Both the position numbers and the translations under genes were made by a program. Under the pieces are notes generated by a model, which did no database searches, was not told where the DNA came from, and worked only from the letters and a program-made list of their open reading frames with translations. A stretch of 64,000 nt of DNA, taken from positions 36,745,107-36,809,106 of the forward strand of contig JAJEKV010000002.1 in NCBI GenBank assembly GCA_021234155.1. Reading direction: 5' to 3'. Below are positions 22,277-33,430 of this stretch, piece by piece. This DNA is from Isoetes taiwanensis (lineage: Eukaryota > Streptophyta > Lycopodiopsida > Isoetales > Isoetaceae). The number at the start of each line of letters is the position of its first letter. Position 1 is the first letter of the stretch.

Positions 22277-23520
22277 TGAATATGGCAAGGACCAAAACGA
22301 TCGGGAAGGAAGCTCGGCCGACGCGGATCGCCTAAATAACGACTCGACTGATTCAAAGGATACCCAAGAACGCTTTTTCGGCAAGGCTTAATCTTCATCC
22401 AGCGAGGAGGCGCACTTTAACCAAAGCGACGGACGGAGGGTCTTAGGACGACGAAATACCTGCATTATAATGCACCGTGATCCTCAAGAAATCGCCGAGG
22501 AGGAAAGAAGGAGCAGTGGAGGAATGGGAGCGTAAGGGACACCGACAAATAAAAAACAACTCGGGCTTGGGGTCTGCCTCGCTAGAAGCCGAGGAGAGGG
22601 AAGAGCAAATGGCAAATGGGCTTAGCCCCGCTGAAGAAGAAGACCTCGCGCTGCTCATCGCAAGTATGAAGCCAAAGAGCACCGAATTTAGAGAGGAGGA
22701 CGGCGAGATCGAGGATCTAACCTAGCAATGCCCCGCGGAGTCAAGAAGAGGAAGGCCAAAGGCATTAAGGCGGCAAGAGAAAAGTTGTGAAGGTTGGTAA
22801 GCAAGCCGATGGGTCCCGCCATCAACGAGCCATCAGCGAAGCGCACCCTCTACCGACGACGGACGAAGACTACGCCCCCAACACCGGGGGCAAGTTTTTC
22901 AAAACCCCACCCGTGGAGAAGGAAGTACCGAAAGCAGTGGCACCGAAAGCAGAGCAGCCCTGACAAGCGCCAAGCCCCCACCTTTCCCCGACGGGATAGA
23001 GTTAAAGCCCCGCCACCACAAAGGGAAGCGCATACGATAGACCCCGGCCAAGGTCTATCGAAGAAGATTAAGGAGCACAACGCCTACATGGCGGCGGGGA
23101 GGCGCATAACGCTTACTACCGTGAGCACCGGGTGAGAACAATTGAAGGCGACGCCGGACAAAAGCCGTGACCTCGGCCGCCACCCGTGCTCAAGCCTCCC
23201 GTGAGCACCGTGAAAGAAGCGGACCAAGAGCAAGCAGAAGGAGCAGAGAGCCCTCAAGGAAATCTGGCACTTCCAGCGAAGTTACGGACTCTTGATTCCC
23301 CGGGCACCATTTCAATGCTTGGTCCGAGAAGTCATGCAAGAGTATAACACGGACATGCGGGTGACCGATGAAATGTCATTGCGCTCTGCCTGAGGCGCTA
23401 GAGGCGAAAATAGTGCAGCATTTTGAGGATTCGACGGCTTGCACAGTTCACGCGAAGAGGGTCAAACTTATGAGACGGGATATGTATTTGGCCAGACACA
23501 TCAAGGGAGAACGCCCTTGA
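22277..23520 (+). pseudogene. Degenerate gene following promoter copy 1
   Basis: An ATG near 22277 opens MARTKTIGKEARPTRIA and stops soon after. Later open pieces (22477-22725, 22794-23135) are rich in K, R, E and P and contain NGLSPAEEEDLALLIASMKP. They are not clearly homologous to the ORF of copy 2. AATAATG..AATATAAAG-type A/T-rich sequence at 23525-23600 may be its 3' end. No family is recognised. The start resembles a histone H3 tail, but only for five residues. Confidence 0.3.
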
Positions 23521-23637
23521 ACTTTTTGTAAATAATGAAAAATTTTGTTAATATAAAGAATTTTTGTGTAAATAATGTGTCCAATCTTGCTTAACTAGGT
23601 TAAGATATTGAATTCTAGTTTTTGTTTTGATCAAATT

Positions 23638-23894
23638 GGTCGCGCCAGGACAGAAAATGAGAATCTCATTTTCGGGCTGGGCGCAACGTGTGAGACCATG
23701 CCCCAAAAATGCCCAAAACAGCTCCAAATCGAAAATAAGGGGTCAATTCTGCCTATCTCGGTGAGTCCAGTAGAATTACACCCTTAGATCACCCAAATTG
23801 ATCAAGTTTAACCCATTCAGAGCCCATGTCTCACACGTCGCGCCAGGGCAGAAAATGAACTTTTCATTATCGGTCTGGGCGCAACGTGTGAGAC
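23638..23894. repeat. Hairpins H3 and H4 of the duplicated promoter-like unit
   Basis: H3 (about 23638-23696) has the H1 core with the outermost left arm missing. H4 (23828-23894) is a complete 67-bp hairpin with arms GTCTCACACGTCGCGCCAGG and CTGGGCGCAACGTGTGAGAC. Inner sequences pair H3 with H1 and H4 with H2. The offset between pairs is about 1.8 kb. Confidence 0.85.
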
Positions 23895-24084
23895 CTCTCA
23901 GCATTTTGTCACCATGCCACATTCAAATGATCTCCAAGTTGTTGCAATAGGTTCACTAGTCGATCTTAGCATACTCAAACCCTAAAAGTAGTCTTCAAAC
24001 TCTCAATTGCACTACTTAATAGGTCAGAATCACCCAATCCCAGCAAATTCTAGGTTATCCAAAAATTAGGGTTTTCCCCTTTTC

Positions 24085-24092
24085 TATAAATA
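24085..24092 (+). promoter_or_regulatory. TATA box, copy 2
   Basis: TATAAATA lies about 120 bp before the ATG at 24207 and about 190 bp after hairpin H4. The leader between is C/T-rich. Confidence 0.6.
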
Positions 24093-24206
24093 GGTCCCCC
24101 ACTTCTCAATTAGCACCCTACAAGTTTGCTCTCCACTGCTTAGGCGATCTTCCAGCTCCCTGAGGCGCTTCTGCATCTGTTTGATAGTCTCTTCCTCGCT
24201 AGATCA

Positions 24207-25412
24207 ATGGCCACTGCTGACTTCGGGTGATGGTATAGCGCCAGTGATGCTGCCGAGGCGGATGTCAATGACATCTTCCGAGTCTTTGGGAGAGAAATAG
24301 ATTTCCAAGCCACTTTGAATGCAACCCCAGCATATAGACAAGTTCTAGCAGAGTTCCAAGCTAGGGTAGGACCCTCCCTCCTTCAGCTCCCCCCTTGCAT
24401 AGGCTACTTTGTTCCCCGTCCATCCCTTCAAGCAGCCTTGGGTGATGTCCCCAACATCGCCAAGTACTTGACTAACAAGGCGCAGAGGCTGCCAGACTAC
24501 ATGGTCCTGACAGTTGACAGGACCAAGTATTTCTCCTACACCGCCGCCCTAGCTATTTTCTTATCCCACCGCGCCCAAAACCCAATGGGGGCAACCTCTA
24601 TTCCTCCGATGGAGGTGGACCCCATAGCAACCCAAGCAGCAGAGCGGATGCTTTTGCAGTACCAGCAGGAGCAAGAAGGAAGTGAAGAAGAAGAGGAGTC
24701 GGACGACGAAGAGTACACGGAGCTCGACTCAGACGAAGAACAGCGCCAAGCAGAGGAGGAGCTGGCCAACACGGAGCGGAGCCGGCAGACCCTCAGAATT
24801 GCTCCCCCACTCGGGCTAGGCATCACAAGCCTAGCCCCCATCATCATCAACGGAGAGGAGTATTTACTCCTCAGTGACATCCAGAGCCTCCCTGAATGCA
24901 GAAAGAGGGAGCTCAGACTTGATGAGCTGCTCCACCAACTACGGCAGTCCGACTTAGACGACTTCATCGTCCGGGGAGTCTCGGACTTTCCTCTTCAAGT
25001 CAGGGAAGCCGACACCTATACAGGGGAGTCGACTTCCGACATCCAGGCCTACAGCAACATCAGGCAAATGATGGAAGCGCGAGAGATGCCAACGGAGGAG
25101 GAGTTCCTCGCCCTCCAGGAACAGATGGGGATCCGTGGGAAGACCACGAGCATCTTAATGCCCAGGCCTTCGACACCACCTCCAACAAGAGGAGCAGGAA
25201 TCGACCTCAGGCGAGTCGACGCCACAATTGAAGACTACCGGGACCTCACTGAGATAGAGGTCGACGAATATGCCGGGCGGCATAGAGCTGGAGGCCAAAC
25301 AAGTGGAGAAGCTTCAGCGACACACAATGACAGGTCCCTGAGGTACTACCCGCCCCCCCTCATTGATGGGGAGAATAGCGGTAGTACACCGCAAGTTCAG
25401 GCCCCAGGGTGA
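24207..25412 (+). CDS. Acidic protein of unknown function (possible gag-like ORF)
   Basis: From the first ATG (24207) the frame reads MATADFG, then one TGA (24228), then continues open for 395 codons (WYSASDAAEADVNDIFRVFG, later LPPCIGYFVPRPS, KAQRLPDYMVLTVDRTKYFS). The next in-frame Met is at 24315. Residues about 115-150 after that Met are strongly acidic (EGSEEEEESDDEEYTELDSD). A second half has LPECRKRELRLDELLHQLRQ and many charged residues. No zinc knuckle, protease or membrane segment is seen. It could be a divergent capsid-like ORF of the element that starts at the LTR, or a host or viral-type gene. The frame ends at 25412, and a +1 frame continues open to 25668 (EGVFMLIALSGFGRHARIA). 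Confidence 0.45.
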
Positions 25413-26860
25413 AGAAGGAGTGTTCATGCTTATTGCACTCTCAGGCTTCGGCAGGCATGCTCGAATAGCGGCAAATGTCGACTATGCTGTCCTAGTCAAG
25501 AGAGCAATGGCACTTGACCTCTTCGACTTCGCCATACCCCCATCGACGCAGCGCAGATTGATTGCGGACCGACCGCGCCCGCACATTCTACCGCTAGGGT
25601 GGAAGAGTCGGGCGAGACGCCTTGCGGCGGCTCGTCGAAGAACGTCTCTCGAACTTGGGTCATTCTAGGAACGCCCCAAGTTAAGAAGTTCCTTGAGGAC
25701 AACCCATCTTACCCTACGATTTCAAGATTAGTTAGACTCTTGATCCCGGAGACTTTTTGTACTAAAATATTATATAATATATGAATATAATTTCTTTTGC
25801 ACTTTAAATGTTTTGTTGATGTATTTTGTCCCACAACTATGCCAACAAACCACTTATAATACAAGAGAACAAGTAAAACTAACCATATAGCCATGAATTA
25901 CTTGTGCATGCAGCTAGAGGCCTAGGTTCGTGGGAACGACAACGCCGAGACCACGGGAAGAACAGAGTCCGCCTGTGCCACCCCCTAGCAAGAACCCGCT
26001 TTGAGGAATTTGGACCCATGACCCCGTAAGAGGAAATATCACGATGAGAACGCACCTTGAGCGATAAAGGTTTTTACCGGCCGCATAAAGTGTGAGTTGG
26101 TTCTGGTGGGCAATGCTCGCCTGCCTCAAGCATCAGCTCTGAAAACAGAAGGGACAAGAAGAGGAGCAAGAGAAGGAGGTCCTCCACTCTAATCCTCCGA
26201 CTAAGTCTCCGAATCTGACCCGACCGAGGAAGAGGAGGAGCATGCAAAGGACCGAACAGATGGAAGGCGAGAAACACCGCAGATGGAAGGCGAGGGATAC
26301 CACGCTGATGGACGATAAAGGGACACAAGAACCTCTCGATTACCGTAAGAAGGTAGACTCTCAGATTGGGAAATGTTTGGAAGGCCAGAAGCTCGAAAGC
26401 AATTCTCAGCGAGAACAAGGTCGCATGGAGGCAGAGGCTTGATTCGATGAGATGAGCGAATATGGCAACGCCTATGGTATGAAGGACAAGGATAAAGGCG
26501 GTGGTGGCAAATGCCAACCCGAAGGAGCAAAGACGATTTGGTGGAAGGGGTATGCAAAGGCCCATGGCTTGAGCAGGATGCTTGCGTGTTCGTGAAGTTT
26601 GCTAAAGCCTTCAAGCCATTACGCCCCAAGAGAGCACAAGTCCAAAGATGATGCGCAGCTTCTATAGGTCGCAAATAGAAACAAATCAAGATTTAAATAT
26701 ATAGAGGAATTCATGAGGCTAAGGCTTTATGTGCCAAAGTTGGGCTTAAAAGCATGCAAAGGGAAAGCTATATTGAGGGGTCGAATGATGAGATCCGCAG
26801 CTTGTAAGGGCAATAAACCCGAAGACAAGATCGGGCGAGTCCAAGGCAATAAGTCGCTCG
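25413..26860. other. 3' part of the unknown unit and degenerate purine-rich sequence
   Basis: The frame 25363-25668 may be the continuation of the acidic ORF after a frameshift. AT-rich sequence at 25750-25830 looks like a 3' end. From 26100 to 26700 the plus strand is purine-rich and reads in broken frames like a charged protein (RRDKKRSKRRRSS, EEFMRLRLYVPKLGL), perhaps an old gag. Minus-strand open frames here are shadows. No firm gene. Confidence 0.3.
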
Positions 26861-27840
26861 TGCTGACGGGTGACCCCGATTGACGCCTTGCAGGTTGTTG
26901 GGCTCATGGTACCTAGTGTGTCATGTGTCGCGCCTCTCGTTCTCCTCGGGTTCCGGAGCTTCAGCCTTTGCAAGGCTTGGTCCTATCTTGCCATCTCCGC
27001 ATGCGGCCGCCATTGTTCATGTGCCCCTGCATGGAGGTTCTTGCCTCAGCCGGGCAACGGCAGATGGAAGCTCCCCGCATTTCCGGCCCCTGCCAAATCC
27101 TTCTCCGGCGGGCTTCGATCTTTCACGTTAACTTCTAAGGCTGCAACCTCACATCCTTGTAGCGGTAGCCTCCTCAACTTCCAACCGAGGTGGCCTCGTG
27201 CTGCGCCGTTAACCATGGCATTGGCCTCATCGACCTCGACCTCGAAATGGGACGTGATTGCAAGTGTCTCCGCCTGTCCGGGTCCCTGTCCCCGTCTCGC
27301 AGCGTCCGGGGTATCCACACGAGCCTGCATGTTCACGCGAAGCACCCCGGCCTTGCCGCCTCTCAAAGTGCACCCGGATCTTTGATGCCGCCGTCCACTG
27401 CATGCTTGGGTCCAACTTCCTGATCCGCTATTTTGCTATCATCAACTGTCTCGCAAGAACACTGGGATGTTGGCCTCAACCCGACTTGATGCCGCCCAAG
27501 GTTCGCCTTAACGGAGGGGGCCCCCGTGGGGCCTCGAGCAACCAATTCCCGCTTCTATCGAGCTTCTGGCCCGTTGTGTGGGTCTTGGCCCGGCCTCCTT
27601 CTTCATGGAGGATGTCTCCCCTTGCCCATTGTGTCCGCAGACGGGGCGCTTCCTTGGTGGCCCTTCCCGGTTTTCCCCAGCGTGCCTCGGCCAAGCTTGA
27701 GGTCGGCCAGGCCGGGCGGGTTTGCCCGGGTGGGGTGCTTTGGTCTACGTGGAAGCTCACCCCCGCTAGGGGTGAGTCCGGACACCGGGCCGCTTCGTGG
27801 GCATGACTTGGGCTATGGCACGCCAAGCAAGGTTTAGGTA
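26861..27840 (+). pseudogene. GC-rich degenerate coding sequence, possibly retroelement protease
   Basis: GC content rises sharply and long frames are open in several phases. The piece at 27380-27460 (DAAVHCMLGSNFLIRYFAII) resembles the LG.DFL.R..A.I block after the retropepsin active site, and KWDVIASVSACPG precedes it. No DTG/DSG was found. I treat it as a possible retroelement remnant. The GC richness may have produced the overlapping open frames on both strands. Confidence 0.25.
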
Positions 27841-27998
27841 GGCTATGGCGGGGCTTGTCGTCCGCGCAGGGCTAGGTAGGATGTGGCAGGGTTGTGGCCA
27901 GGCTAGGCAAGGCCAAGAGGCAGTTGGTTGGGCTATGGCAATGTCAGGCAAATGTTGGAGCCTAGCTCAACATTATCCTGTGCGCTGTCTTCCAAAGG

Positions 27999-28165
27999 CA
28001 GTGGGGTCTCTGGCATACAAAATTTCGCTCATAATCCAATTTGGGGGCCAAAAATGTAGGTCAGAGCACCTTTTAGGGTCAGAGGCAGTGGGGTCTCTGG
28101 CTGTCAAAATTGTGCTCAGAATCCAATTTGGGGACCAAAAACGTAGGTCAGAGCACCTTTTAGGG
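27999..28165. repeat. 84-bp tandem duplication
   Basis: AGGCAGTGGGGTCTCTGGC begins at 27999 and again at 28082. Both copies continue through ATCCAATTTGGGG and AGGTCAGAGCACCTTTTAGG with about ten differences. Confidence 0.88.
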
Positions 28166-28169
28166 GTTT

Positions 28170-29546
28170 GGGGGTTTTGGGGCTAGATAGAGACTGTAAA
28201 CCCTAGAGAGAGAAAGCCAGAAAGGGGCAAATCAAGGGGGCTCTATGCAAGGGGCTGTAGGCAAGGCAGAGCAAATCCAAAGACAAACCGATTGCAGAAA
28301 CAAGCGGATCAAAGCAAATCACTTACCAAGCCGGTGCCTGGATGGGCGCTGTGACCGGGCTAAATTATATAAAAAAAAAATACAAAAAGAAAAAATAGAA
28401 AAAGCTTAGCCCTACAAATCGGGTTGTGCGCCCGATTTGCAAGCGATAAAAAAAAAATGCTTTCCATGCCTACAAATTGGGCGTCTGCATAATTTATATG
28501 CCAAATTTGTTAGAAAAAAAGAAAAGAAAAAGTTTTGGCCCTGCAGATTCACATTTAGGCATGGGTTGTGTGTGGGGGGGGCAAATCAAATCACTTCCGC
28601 CATATTTTGACTTCCCATCAGCATGTTGAGCCTTTCCATTCAGTATAAGCACTTTATTTGAGCCAAGTTGGTAGCATAACAAATTATTGGCAACAACATT
28701 ATATACACATCCTTAATTCAAACCTTAATAACCACCCAGCTATGTGATTTTAAAAATAAGAAGCTCTTACCTGATCTTGAAGTCTAAGGGTGTATCTCAT
28801 CACCTCATTATCATTAAGGCAATGCATGTTGCAATACTTAACCAAAAGAAACATGAGAGTTATAATTGCACTAGCCAAAAGATAATAGCATTACACTAGC
28901 TAAAATAGTATAGTATCTAGCGCATGGTACTGGCTAATAAGAAAAAAAAAATCTACTACGTGGATGCAAAGCGCCTAGTCGAGAATGGCATAGATAGATG
29001 GCAAGACGCTTAGAAAATGGAATGAATAGCAAAAGCTTTCGGCAATGTCGAAAATGAGGGGGAAATTTTAAATTTGAATTTTGACATTTTCGTGGATGAT
29101 TCACGTGGCATTTTTATTTTGAATTTGAAAGTCATAAATAGGGGGGTTTATTTCGTGACGTATTATGGGCCCACCAAAAACGAGCCAGCCTTTTTACTAT
29201 GAGCATGCCATGTGTCCATTATCCATGCAACTTTTTTGAATGTGCCTTCTAAATACATTCCAAGGGTGAAGGTCATTGTTTTGGTCCTCCTCCATTGTGT
29301 GCTCTTCCTTGGCGAAGGCGCCCATCCTCTAGATGACATTTTGAAGTGTTTTTGCATGTTCAAGACCCTCAAAGGTGAGCCCATCTCCATTCTTATTTAC
29401 TTTTTTCTGTATTTGTTTGTATAGTGTATATGTTCTACATCTATATATGGCCACATTGAATTCTGCTGCCTTGTTTTTCAGCATATATGACTCTTCTATT
29501 GAACATTTGGACATATAAGACCCTTCCATTAAATATTAGGACAAAA
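28170..29546. other. Non-coding stretch
   Basis: No supported gene. The sequence holds A-rich runs, a CATAAATAG box near 29130 and the paired motifs AATTTTGACATTTTCGTGG/TTCACGTGGC around 29075-29110 (a G-box-like CACGTG core). It could be a small promoter or LTR fragment; nothing decisive. Confidence 0.35.
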
Positions 29547-30062
29547 TTAGGACGATATTCTGAGCCCGTTAAACATTAAAATTGAGAAGAATACCATGTT
29601 AGCTAAAGCATTTAAAAAGAATGAGTGACTCTTAGGAATGTCCCCATTCCCTTCACTGGCTTGATTCTTTCCTCTTAACAAATTTTCTATATATTTCTCT
29701 GCTTCATCTTTTTGGTCATCTATAGGTCTAAGTTTTGCAATATCTTCTCTTGCTTTTGGGTGCACTAGAAATACAAGCCTCTTGTTATTTTGCAACCCAT
29801 TTATAAGGCAGTGACATGTAAGTGCCTCTTAAAACTCTGGCAACTTGACAATAATAAGGTTTTGCCTTAAGCTTTGTGGGCTATTGTCTTCATCAGAGAG
29901 TAAAAATGTCTTTAATTCACTGGCAACAATAGCGACAAAGTCAATACTCTCAGAAGAGCATTCAACCATCTTAGCAAGAGCACCAAGGAAAAGCATAACT
30001 CTTCTTCTTTTATGCATCACAGTTGGCAAGTTAAAAATCTTATAGGACGCAGACTTCAGGGC
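29547..30062 (-). pseudogene. Unrecognised minus-strand ORF fragments cut by the L1 LINE
   Basis: The minus-strand frame 29829-30062 reads SASYKIFNLPTVMHKRRRVM then LFLGALAKMVECSSESIDFV and AIVASELKTFLLSDEDNSPQ. A second piece at 29547-29795 reads NKRLVFLVHPKAREDIAKLR and PIDDQKDEAEKYIENLLRG. Codon use looks protein-like but I recognise no family. The L1 insertion begins at 30063; another minus-strand frame resumes on the other side (32225-32434, ALQNIKFDGEIKSFCLAYMV). This may be a host gene interrupted by the LINE. Confidence 0.35.
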
Positions 30063-32215
30063 CCATGAAATTGTATATTTGAAGCTGGACTTTGCAAAAG
30101 CATACGACAGTGTTGACTGGACCTTCTTAGAGAAATGTCTCTTACGTTTTGGTTTTAGTGCCGAATTCACAGCTGATGTCATGAGGCTTCATTATTCTGC
30201 TCGCTCTTCTATTCTCTTCCAAGGGGAACCCTCAGTATTCTTTCAGGTGGGTCGTGGCATCCGTCAGGGCTGCCCATTAGCTCCATTGTTATTTACAGTT
30301 GTGGCAGAGGTCCTTGCCATGTCTTCTCTCTTGCCGCTCAGGAAGGAATCTTGCATGGACTTCCCATGAACAATGGGTCGCAGGAGATCTATAATCAATA
30401 TGCGAATGACGCTTTCCTTATTTTGAGGGCAGATGACCAAAATTTTCAGAATGCCATTTCCTTGTTGGATTCTTTTTCCTTAGCATCTGATATTTTTGTG
30501 GATTGGCAGAAGTGCATAACACTATGGGCATTGGACTCTCCAGTTCCACCATGCATAACTGCCTATCCATGGAAGATTTTTCCCCATGGTAAAGCAACCA
30601 AACTTCTTGGTTCCCTGTTGGTGTTCATATCTCATCAGGAGATGCTTGGGAGGCAGTGATTAAGGGCTTGGAAAAGCACCTTTTTGGGTGGTCCACAACT
30701 AAGCTTTCCATGGCGGGACGAATCGTTGTGGCTAAGTCAATTCTTAGTAGCACCCATGTGTATATGGCTTCATTCATATTGGCTCCAGAGTCAAAGGTAC
30801 AACTTATTATCGGGGTTGTCAGGAACTTCATTTGGGGGGAAACAGAGGAGGGTGCTGCTGTCAAAGTCAGTTGGGAAAAGTGCATATTGTCAAAGCATTT
30901 TGGCGGCCTTGGGATGATCAATTTCCTTTTGCAGAGTAAAGTGATGATCTCTAAGTTCACTTGGAGAATTTTGAATAACATGGACGAGTCCCCCGGTTCC
31001 CGTCTTGTTTATCAGTCTTTGCAAATGTGCATTTCTTTTGGATCTCCATCTGTTAGACCACTTTTTTCCTGGGCTCTGTTTTATCCACTGACTGTATACC
31101 CTAATGATTCTCCATTATTTAGAGGATTGCTAGTTGCGTGGAAGATTGTACAATCTCTGTTTCACTTTCACCATCTTGCACACACTAGCACTACTGCAAG
31201 TTGTTGGTGGATTCTATTGGACGGTGGTCCTCTGGTACCTTCAGCCCACCCATGGACGCAACATCGATGGAGATCAGCAGGTGTGTATATGATATCTGAT
31301 TGGTATAATAATCAAAGGCAGTTGCTGACATGGAAAGAGTTTAAATCTAAGTTCCTTTTTTTAAGGTGGGATCGATATATTTGGCAGAAGGTGTCTACAA
31401 TTCTTCCTCCAATAGCACAAATGGATGTCCCCCAACCTTGGGTAGTTCATGAGCGTGTCAAAGCAGATAAGTTGGTGAATTCCATGTACAAGGTCTTGCT
31501 TGCTACAGATGTCTTGCCTCCTTCATCCAAGTGGCCTTTGGTCATTCCTAGGGACCGGCAGAAAGCAGTATGGAAATGGGTATTGGGATAAACTGCTCCA
31601 TCCCAAAGTATCTGTTTTAGGTGGCAAGTCATTCATCGTTGTCTGCGCATTAATATTCTGGTGCACAGATTTCGTCCAGCTGTATCTGCACTTTGTCCCT
31701 TATGTGCACAGAGGGGCGAGACAATTGAGCATTGCTTCTTCCTGTGTAGACATGTTAGGCATGCTTGGTTGTGGCTTCAAGGCCTCTTTTGTTGCAATTT
31801 GAATAGTCAGCAGGTATTATTAGTAGTCTATCCAAAATGGTTGGGAAAATTTGGCAAAAGGGCGTTTTCACTTGGTTTCTGCATGGATCATCTGGTCCAT
31901 TTGGAAAAGAAGGAATCTTCTCATATTTAAAGGTCTTGCTTGTTCAGATGCACAGGTTCTTCTCGATGCCCAACAGCGAATTGTCAAAGCATTCAGATGC
32001 TCATCAATTGCTAATGAGGTAAAGAGTCATATCTGGGAGCGCTATCTTCAGATTCACACTTACTTATGAGATTTTGCTTGCTCTTCATATTGTTTAGATG
32101 TTGTATTTGAATGTGGTGGATTTGCTCTGGTGGACATTCTCTCCCCTGAGTTTTTAGTCCCCATTGTACTTTGTAACTTTCTCTGGATAATAAAGGCTCA
32201 AGTCCTTCAAAAAAA
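30063..32215 (+). mobile_element. L1-type LINE, 5'-truncated
   Basis: The plus strand opens directly within RT (YLKLDFAKAYDSVDW), so endonuclease and ORF1 are absent. RT, connector and zinc-binding domain follow, then a 3' UTR with AATAAAGG (32190) and a short poly-A (32199-32208). Frameshifts and one in-frame TAA (31589) are present. No confident target duplication was found around the ends. Confidence 0.85.
30072..31930 (+). pseudogene. L1 reverse transcriptase and zinc-binding C-terminus
   Basis: Blocks in order: LKLDFAKAYDSVDWTFLEKC, GRGIRQGCPLAPLLFTVVAE (30079-30369), then in another frame YNQYANDAFLILRADDQ (30351-30659). In that box the catalytic YADD has become YAND (30399-30410). Next come GWSTTKLSMAGRIVVAKSIL and VVRNFIWGE (30656-31588). 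After a TAA at 31589 the same frame continues FRWQVIHRCLRINILVHRF then CPLCAQRGETIEHCFFLC, the C-x2-C..H.x4.C zinc-binding module. The protein would reverse-transcribe element RNA at the target site. Loss of a metal-binding Asp, frameshifts and a stop make it inactive. Confidence 0.85.
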
Positions 32216-33416
32216 ACAAAATAGTCACCGATAGCAAGAGCAACACGCTAAGTGAAAAATTTCTGCAATGTCAAGATATAGAAAAACCATGTATGCTAAA
32301 CAAAAAGACTTGATCTCCCCATCAAACTTGATGTTTTGTAGGGCCTTGCTTGACCAAAAGCATTTGTGGGATAGAACTGCAAACAAGAAAAATGGAACTT
32401 CACAAACATGCAATGATGCTATTTGTGAATCCATATAATACTAGCTATCAACAAAGAGAAGACCTAGTGAACTAGTGAATTTATCTGAAGACTACTTTGT
32501 AGCAGGGAAATGTCTGAGATTTACCTTGATTGTGACTTTCCTCGGCTGTACATGTTGGGAAATTAATCGATACTCACTTTTTTGAATGATAGATCAGGTT
32601 TCTACAAGGAAATTTCGAAAATATATCACCAACAGAGTCTTGAAAACCATAAGAAATGAAATTTGAAATTTTATAATTCGAAATCTCTAAGTTAACTCCA
32701 ATTTGAGCAAACAAACAAACAAACAAACAAATAAGAAAATGAATTAGACTGACGTTACCGCACCGACTAAGAAAGGGTTATGGCAGGCTGGAGTTCCATT
32801 TGAAGGGGAAAAAAAACAGAGTTGCTATCTAGTCAAGTAAAAATCGAATATAAAAATTTTCACTAAAAGTATCACTAGTCTATTGGTAGCTGGATATTTG
32901 GGTTTCAAAACTCGTGATAAACTTTTAACATGCATGCCAATAAAAAAAATTGTACAAAAATTCATTACGGTGGAAATACATGCGTTGTATGTTATGTGAG
33001 AAGCATTTATAGGCCTTTGTTTCAAATTTTAAACACCCAAAACATCTTATGCAAAAGACTTTGGCAAACCCTAAAAGTCTCTTACATGGAGCATCTCCAA
33101 ATGGAACTCTTGGTGGGTTTTAAGCCATTTAGATGTCTTATATGCAAACATGCCAAAATCGTTCTGATCTGGACTTCCTACAAAAAGTTATGGCCCTCAA
33201 GAGCAAGAGACCTTATTCTGCCGTAAACGTAACCCATACCTCTGTCATGTTTTGCCCTTTGTTTTTATAATTTAACTCCTAATTCATCTATCTAGCTTAC
33301 TTTGTTATATTGGATGGAAAACTTAGAAAGATTTTTTATTTTAACACTCACTACAACTCAATCGACCTAATTAATCAGGACATGGCCAGTGCTATGATCC
33401 AGTTTACCATGATCAT
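32216..33416. other. Non-coding stretch
   Basis: Apart from the unrecognised minus-strand frame 32225-32434 I see no gene. An AAAC microsatellite lies at 32710-32731. Confidence 0.4.
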
Positions 33417-33429
33417 GGCTTTGATACCA
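33417..33429 (-). other. Primer-binding site of a minus-strand LTR element
   Basis: On the minus strand TGGTATCAAAGCC follows the LTR end TCACA after one base. This is an initiator tRNA-Met primer site, so the LTR at 33431 is a 5' LTR facing left. Only about 60 bp of recognisable leader follow. Confidence 0.75.
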
Positions 33430-33430
33430 T

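Noticed and set aside
22277-22330. Histone H3 tail-like start MARTK
   Set aside because: Only five residues match, a stop follows soon after and no histone fold appears downstream.
24536-24967. Minus-strand Ser-rich ORF of 143 aa
   Set aside because: It is the antisense of the acidic Glu/Asp-rich segment of the plus-strand ORF; poly-Ser is the usual shadow.
26074-26689. Long minus-strand Leu/His-rich ORFs (possible membrane protein)
   Set aside because: They mirror a purine-rich plus strand; the hydrophobic look comes from the antisense of Glu/Lys/Arg codons.
30063-32215. Target-site duplication of the L1 LINE
   Set aside because: No convincing direct repeat could be matched between the sequences before 30063 and after the poly-A at 32208.
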